A stretch of DNA of 64,000 nt, from NCBI RefSeq assembly GCF_008831285.2, contig NC_045145.1, forward strand, positions 21,406,040 through 21,470,039, written 5' to 3'. Below, one piece after another: positions 57,143 to 64,000 of the stretch (within the stretch, counting starts at the first letter, position 1; each line of letters starts with the position of its first letter). The notes below the pieces were generated by a model, which was not told the DNA's origin, did not search any database, and worked only from the letters and a program-made list of their open reading frames with translations. The position numbers and the translations under genes are program-made. Source of the DNA: Nymphaea colorata. Its lineage: Eukaryota; Streptophyta; Magnoliopsida; Nymphaeales; Nymphaeaceae.

Positions 57143-58933
57143 AGTACTGGTCGATATTCTGCCTAACGATGATGAACCATCTCTCTCTCTCTCAGTCTCT
57201 CTCTTGTGTCTCGCCATATCTCTCCCCGTTCTCGCCTCGCCTCTCTCTCTCTCGGTCTATGTGTCCCTCTTTTCTTCTACCCTCATTCACTGTCTCGGAT
57301 TTTGCTTTGCATTCACAGAAAAGGGCTGATTAGACGAGCATCACAACAACCTAAACTTATCGGTGAATCAAGGTGAGCAGGGATTGTTTTTCCCATCTAT
57401 CCTATTATTTCATCAAACCCGTGTATGATGATCAGTCTTTTGTTTTCAGTTTTTTATTGATTAGAACTCTGTTTTTATGTGGGTTTGGCGAGAGCTTTTT
57501 TATTGTTTATATGGGAGTTGGTTTCTAAGACGGTTTAATGGAGGCACTATTTGCCGTACTTCACTTATTGACTTGACCTTTTGCTGTCCCTTCACTCCGT
57601 GCTGCTGGAGGACGCCTCTCTCCCCTTTTCTGTTTCTCCTTTCCCCCCAGTGATATTGCCGGCGTCCTTCACCACTTCCTTCCCTCTCAAGTGTAAGTGT
57701 TGTTTCTCCGATGCCGGTAGTTAGCCTCCGTCGGTTCTCCTTCTCATCCGGTTGTTCGTCCCCTTTTCGCCCTCAGATTCATCCATTCGGCTCTGGCTTC
57801 CTTGCCATGATGCGTCTAGAGGATCTTGCAGGATGCCGTTGTCCTCTGCGTGTCTTAATTTCTGCTGCCTCCCATCTGCCTGCGCGGGTTATCTTCTACT
57901 GCTTCCATTTGTTTCTTTACCCTTTATTAATCTCGAAATTTGGTCATTGTTCTATTGACGCAGAGAAGAAGAGTCTTCAATACCTTTTCTGGCTTGTCTG
58001 TAAATTTTCAAAATGGTACTAGCTACCATGCAGCTTCTTCTCACAAGATTTTTTTTTTAGATGCCCTGGCAGACAATGGCAAACACGTGCACAAAACAGC
58101 GTATAATAATTTGGTCATTCACAATAAACTCATATACACAAGAATAAGCAATTTGATAACTGCAAATTGAACTGATGTTGGGATGGGGTCAATTTTTTAA
58201 TTTGTTGTTTTGAGCAATGACATGGTGAAAGTTTCATCATGTGTAGATTCCTCCATTTTTTTGGCTTTTAGTGACTTGAGGGGTCCTCAATTCGCCCATA
58301 TGAGTCAACTTCTGTAGTACCTCAAAGTAAAGTTAGCCTTTTTTTCTCGGATAATTTTTCCGGTGATACCTTGACCAGAAATGAATATTATAAGAAGTTG
58401 CTATCATGTGATGTTGTTGATACTCAAATGGTAGGTTTCGAAGTGCAAATGATAACAAGCGGAAGAGCTGAAATTGTTTCAAGCTTGAAAAGCCCCTCTT
58501 GGCTACCTGCCATTTTAATCACAATTTTGAGGACCTTTCCCAAAATACACCATATGATATGTTGATGCCGAAGAGTTTCATTTCTAGCAATATCGTTTTT
58601 GTGGTACCAAGACATCTCTCACAAAATGCAATGTGTTGCGCCCACCAGACAAACGAATTTATCTGAATGGCTACGTCTTCTAGCAAATTTATGCAGAAGG
58701 CAGGCGTATCACATTTCCGTGACTAACATATACTTTGAACAATAAAAATCACATTTCTCGGATAATAACGATTGATTTTTTTTTTCCCCTTAAGAACACA
58801 CAAGAGAACAATACAATAGCATATATTAATGCAGACACAAATATATAAGGAAGTCCGTTTACGCAATAATCATAATCTATCATATCTTTATTAATCTTCC
58901 ATTCTTCAAGGACGAGATCCCCATCGTCTGCAA
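57143..58933. other. 3' flank of the SAG101-TNL unit, third copy
   Basis: Nearly the same sequence as 31113-32951, with small deletions. Frames are not conserved between copies, so no gene is called. The close match continues across the end of the TNL into its LRR exon. Confidence 0.6.
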
Positions 58934-60743
58934 TCATTCAAACCAGAGAGTAGTATCATTTCCAACATCAGTGATTTGAAGAGACCTCAATTTTGGAAGG
59001 CAACAAATGTTTTTAGGGATTGTCTTGACCCCAGTTCGTGAGAGATCTAGGTGAAGTAGATTTTTCAGTTTCCCCAATTTGTCATCTGGGAGCGCTTCAA
59101 TTCTGCCACACCCTCTTAATGAGAATTCCTCAAGCTCAACCAGTGACCAAACACAATCAGGCAAATTTTCTAGATCGTTGCAACTTAAAGAGAATTTCTT
59201 CAGCTTCTTTGGCAGCGGAGCTGAGTCGGATAGAGCTCTAGGATTGTCGACATGCAGTTCTAATTTCTCAAGTTCTTCCAATTGTTTGATTGACTCAGGG
59301 ATACCTTTGATACTGGAGCACTCCACTTTCAAGTTTCTAAGACTTCTCAGAGAACCAATCCACCGGGGTAACTGTTCAAGATTTCCAGTTGCAACTTCAA
59401 AGGTATCAAGGCTTTTTAGCTTTTCAATCGAGTCAGGTAATGAATCAAGACTTTCACACACTAGTTTCAGTGTCTTGAGTCCTTCCAACGACCCAATGCT
59501 CTCTGGTATATTCTTGAGACTCTTGCTCTCAATTTCCAATCCTCTAAGCTTCTCTAGTTGCCTACCATTGATCCACACAGGCAAAGATCTGAGTTGCTCG
59601 CATTTTATTGTGAGAATGACTAGATTTTGTAGTCTGCTTATGCTATGTGGAAACTCTTGAACTGTAGGATCTGCTAAACAAAATTCCTGTACTAATTTAC
59701 AGGATTCATCAGGTAGAACGGCAAGCAACTTGCATGATGAAACTCTCAGCTTTTGCACTCCTTTACTTAAGTCCATCTCGTCCTCTATTCTTCTCAAGGG
59801 AGTTCCGAACATTTTCACCCTCCCCGAGGAGATCCAACCAGTCAATGAGTCAGGTAATGGCTCCAACCATTTGCAGCGCTGTAACGATAGCTCCAGGAGG
59901 CTTGTAAGCTGCCCCACTGAAGCAGGAACTTTTCTTATCGCTGTATCATTGAGGCTAAGCTCCTTTAATGATATCAAGTCTCCTATTTGTGCGGGCAAAG
60001 ATGAGAGTTTTGCACACCATCCAAGATGAAGGACTTCAATAGACCTTAGATTGCATATTGTATCAGGTAGCTCCTCCAATACTGTGCATGTTCTCAAATC
60101 CAATGTTACTAAGCTTCTGAGTTTTCCTATGGATGAATGAACTTTAGTAAGTTTTTCACACTGCCGGAGTATCAACTCCACCAGGCAGGGGAAGTAGCCG
60201 AAATCTGGTGTCGTAGTCAGATCTGTGGAACTAAGATCAAGAACTTTCAAATTCTCAAAGACCTGCAAAATTTTCCCTTTTGATTAAATTTCAAGATTAG
60301 GAAATTGAAGCTATCTGATACACCACTATGTAACAAGAAAGAACAACACCAACCATGTCTTCAAAGAAGGATAGGCTTGCCAAATTGCAATTAGATAAGT
60401 TGAGTATCACAAGCTTCTGAGGGTTAAGGCCCAATGGTGGAGACTCGAAGGAACACCTTGGCAGTCCCAGCCACAACAATTCCTTGGGAAAATAGTGAAA
60501 TTTGTTCTTGAAGTTTACACCCTCCATGTGAAGCAATCTTAGACGATGCATGTTTCGAAAGCATTCAACACTATTACCTAGTTCTTTCCCTTCCTCCACT
60601 TCTTTATTGAGCATGATTCCTGTTACTGCACAGCTCGGCACCTGAAGATAGAACAAGCATGGCAGCTATGATGTCTCCTTACCATAAGGTAAAAATCCAT
60701 CGGCAAAGAATTGTCTCCCTAGCTACTTCAAAGACCACTTTAA

Positions 60744-60801
<58 letters not shown>

Positions 60802-63507
60802 TGGGGAGAAAGGAGTGAGAAAACAGAGCTTTACCTCATCTCTTTGCAGCAAATCGAAGATATCACGCCTAGACCAAAGCCTACTCTTCTCCCAACTTTT
60901 GGGTACCTTGCTTCTTCGCAGAACTATCTCCCTTCCCATATTTTTGAGGAGATCGTGCATGTGAAATCGGTTTTGCTTATCTAGACTAATGAGAGACCTG
61001 TCCTGGAGAACTTTAATTGTAGGTTCTGAATAAAAACCACAGGCCTCCCAGTAGTAATGAATTGCTCTTCTGCAGTCTGCACCAACAAAGAAGCATGATA
61101 TGTCCAAGAAAATCTCCTTCTCTACGTCCCGAAGTCCATCATAACTGATTCTCAGTTTCCTTTCAACATCTTCAACTGGAATCTCTCTTAGATTCTTTAG
61201 TTCAATTCTCCATTCTTCCATGTTTCTTTCGCAAGACAAAAGAGAACCAAGCACCTCAAGGGCTAAGGGCAGACCTCCAGCAGTTTTAGCAAACTCTCTT
61301 AACACGTCGAGCTTCTTTCTTGTTGGTTGCCTACCCTTAAGGACATGGCGCACCAGAAACTGGAACGATTCTTCCTCGTCCAATAACTTGGGCTCATAAA
61401 TTTGGCTTTCCTCGATATCGTGTTTCAACAGTAGACTCTTATCTTTTGTCGTGATGATGATCACGCTCCCTGAACCAAACCAATCTCGCGCGCCAGCCAA
61501 TGCTTGTAGTTGTTCTACACGATCAATGTCATCTAGAACAACCAAGACCTTCCTACTCACTGTCGTCTTTTTGACCTTGTTTATTCCAGCATCGGTGGTG
61601 CCTATGGAATGTTTGAAACGGTCTTCTTTGCCCATTATGTCATAGATAAGTTGCTCCTGGCATTTGACGCCTTCGCCTTTCCGAAACTTCTCCCCTACAT
61701 CTGAAATGAAAGTGGAAGCGCCATGAAAATCATGGAACAATTCATTGTAAACGGCTTTGGCAATTGTGGTCTTTCCGATGCCAGACATTCCTTGAAGCGC
61801 GATCATGTTTACGCCCTGTCCATCTTTCTTCAAGAGCTTCTTTACTTCTTGAACATGACCTTCCATTCCAATTGGGTACATCGCAACAGGCAGGGCAGTC
61901 TTGCCCAATTTTGCTTGCACCTCCTCAACAATAATATCAACTAATTTTGCCTCGTTCCTGCAGTTGGTATCCACAACCATAAGATGTGGGAAAGATAGAA
62001 GCGAAGGGATTATGTAGTAAATGATGAGGCAATCCCTGAAGGCGTGTATCAGTAAAAATTTGGCAGTCGGCCACATCAATTGGCTATGCCTACAAGTTTA
62101 TGGGAAAACTGTTCAACACTTAAAGCTGATGTAACTCATGTAGGTTAAAGACTCTGGTCGTCAGAGTGATGCTTTTTTCTGAACCACAAAGACAAATGTA
62201 ATTTTAAGTTGTGCATCTCTCAATCTATCTGTAAAACTGGCTTGCAACTAGATAGCAGGCAATAATGAACTTGTCAATATATCGTACTGGGTTTAGCAGT
62301 CATGTGATCTCTGGTATGAGGTGTCCATGTCTCTTTCTCTTGAACGGTGATTCTAAGGCTAATGGACATTAAGAGACACCAAATCTAGGTGATCAATTTT
62401 TTTTATTGTTTTTTCTCAGAGCCACCGATCATGATAAATCACCACAGTTGAGTAACTTTGCTTTGTTTCAAGCTTTGATGGAGAAGGAAAGGTTGCAATA
62501 TATATATATATATATAACTTTAGCTATCAAAGTCACTCAACTATGTTCATCCATTTAAAATATATAAATGGTTGAAAAAAAAAGTGAGAGCTAATATTAA
62601 ATGACAAAAATACAAATTACCTTTTCTCTTTTTAATTTTTTTGTTAACTGTTGATCATTGATCGAACGACTCTTATTAAATGGTTAGTGATTCGCATACA
62701 TATTTATGCATATTTGTTATTTTATACTTATTTGTTATTTCATATAGATATATGCTATCTCATAAACCCACAGTAGCTAGTAAAAATTGAACAGATGGCC
62801 CACAATACCGAAACCCGTCCACCCAGTTAAGCTACACATCATTTGGAAAATTAAGAGAGAACTAGGAGGAAGATATAGACATACCCGTTCGCGCTGTTCT
62901 TGAGACTGAACCCATGAATGCTTGTTACTTTCCGCAACGCTTTCCTCCACTTCTTCTTCTCATCCGCACTCGCACTTCGGAACCGACCCTGAGAATGCCT
63001 GTACCAGCACCGAACGTCGTCCGGTTCTATGTCGAAGAATATGGGGACGATATCCACACTCTGGTCCGTCTTCATCACCTCCACCATCTCAGTGACCTCC
63101 TTCAGGCACCAAATGGAGTCGGCGTAACTCTTAGAGAATATGGGCAGCAATATCCTCGATTCTCTGACGTGCTTCAACAAGTTTTCGATAGGTTCCCCCT
63201 TCCCCAAATCATTGTTGTCCATGAAAGCGCTGACGTTACTCCGTTTAAGGTCCTTATACAGATGGCTGACGAATCTGTTTCTGATGTCTTGCCCTCTGAA
63301 ACTCAGAAATGCGTCGAACAGGAATCGTTTATCATCATTCTCATGTGCTGACGAAGAAGCGGCTCCAATAGGTGGTGACGGTACATCGCCTTCAAGGTCG
63401 GTAGGTCCTGGAGAGACAGGCGGCTCCCGTGTGGTCACTACCCTGATCGTGTACAGCAGCAGGCCAATGAAGATGATAAAGGCCACCAGTATTGTAAAGC
63501 CGTCCAT
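58934..63507 (-). CDS. TIR-NBS-LRR immune receptor, third intact copy (TNL-3)
   Basis: Exons (coding order) 63507-62885, 61957-60835, 60641-60354 and 60262-58934 give 1120 residues. Residues about 5-23 are a hydrophobic stretch (LVAFIIFIGLLLY) and are followed by Arg residues, as for a signal anchor with the rest of the protein in the cytosol. The TIR has AFLSFRG and WCLKE. The NB-ARC has GMSGIGKTT, LVVLDDID, IIITTKD, GLPLALEVLG and an intact MHD. FLDISCFF replaces the FLDICCFF of the other copies. The LRR exon differs from TNL-2 at only about 12 of 443 residues, while the rest is much less alike. About 20 bases holding the TATA box are missing upstream compared with TNL-2. Predicted role as for TNL-1. 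No domain follows the LRRs. Confidence 0.92.
60745..60801. repeat. (GT)n(GA)n microsatellite in TNL-3 intron 2
   Basis: Same position and composition as the tract in TNL-2 intron 2, but with a longer GT part. Confidence 0.9.
62390..62790 (-). mobile_element. MITE copy in TNL-3 intron 1
   Basis: Family words AGCTAATATTAAATGACAAAAATA, a TA run at 62497-62515 and TTTGTTATTTCATATAGATATA. Shorter than the copies in TNL-2, apparently by internal deletion. Confidence 0.45.
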
Positions 63508-64000
63508 TACTTGATCTGTCGGCCGGCAATTAATTATCTAACTGCCACCCAGCACTTTCGAGCAGACGAGCAATCAGTCGGCGACTGTTGCTGTAAGGCT
63601 GCAATGGAGGAGAAGAGAGAGGGAGAGAGAGAGATATGTGGCTTGAGTTAAGCCGTAGATGGGAATGCTGAGTGAAGATGAGTTGAGATACCTGCCATGG
63701 CATATATGCAGCCACGGGCCCTGCGCAATTTCTCCTAAGGGGAAGAAGAGATGCATACGACAAGATCAACGTTGCAGAGTCTTTCACGGCATCCGGCAGG
63801 CACCTTCGTCGTCAATGGGATGGATGCAGGCACGTTGGTCGTCAATGGGAAGATAAATGACTAAAATACCTTTAGTTGATACGGTAATGTAAAAACAATA
63901 ATAAAAATTTTAAAAAAACTATAGAAGATATTTTTTTAACAAATTATTAAAATGTCCTTCTCTTTGGCAACTCACTTTCCTTGACAAGAGAAGGCCTAAT
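63508..64000. other. 5' flank of TNL-3 and start of the next unit
   Basis: 63508-63880 is conserved with the upstream flanks of TNL-1 and TNL-2 (CT-rich leader, AAGCCGTAGATGGGAATGCTG) but has a gap at 63670/63671 where the TATA box of TNL-2 lies. From about 63895 the sequence matches 38450-38640, so another copy of the SAG101 upstream-like flank begins at the edge of the window. A copy of ACCTTCGTCGTCAATGGGA occurs near 63801 as in TNL-2's flank. Confidence 0.6.

Overview
This window is nuclear DNA from a flowering plant that is not a grass. The genes have introns with GT..AG borders, the intergenic DNA is AT-rich and full of small transposons, and the genes belong to plant cell-wall and immunity families. 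TIR-NBS-LRR (TNL) receptors together with SAG101-like proteins point to a eudicot or an early-diverging angiosperm, because grasses lack both. I cannot name the species.

Layout. Positions 1-14100 hold three ordinary genes on the + strand: a nine-exon secreted acid lipase (927-4590) and two four-exon xyloglucan endotransglucosylase/hydrolase (XTH) paralogues in tandem (9179-10621 and 12499-14073). Positions 14100-19900 contain no gene I can support. They hold transposon debris, including an hAT-like element with a perfect 8-bp target duplication built from degenerate TCCGAA repeats, and two LTR fragments in opposite orientation.

From 20001 to the end the window is an immune-gene cluster. Two intact SAG101-like genes (20001-23155 and 39736-42334, + strand) are interleaved with three intact TNL genes (24499-29018, 32952-38002 and 58934-63507, all - strand), a broken PAD4-like gene (44662-46095, -) and a broken TNL (46096-49945, -). 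SAG101 and PAD4 are the EDS1 partners that carry signals from TNL receptors, so receptor and signalling-partner families are physically linked here. The repeating arrangement is SAG101 3' end, about 1.3-1.9 kb of shared flank, then a convergent TNL. In two of the units (about 29490-38400 and 50760-63880) the SAG101 body is gone, but its upstream-like sequence and its last exon tail remain. The block therefore seems to have spread by duplication of a SAG101-TNL pair.

Transposons have reshaped the cluster: a degenerate 5.1-kb Ty1/copia element, a solo LTR, tandem TRIM-like LTRs, a 2.4-kb element inside a TIR exon with an 8-bp target duplication, a GC-rich insert in the PAD4-like gene, and a MITE family in the first intron of each TNL copy. 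The three TNLs share a predicted N-terminal membrane anchor, four exons, and all NB-ARC motifs except an MHD-to-VHD change in the second. Exon coordinates were derived by hand from reading frame, splice sites and comparison of the copies. Transcripts have not been seen.
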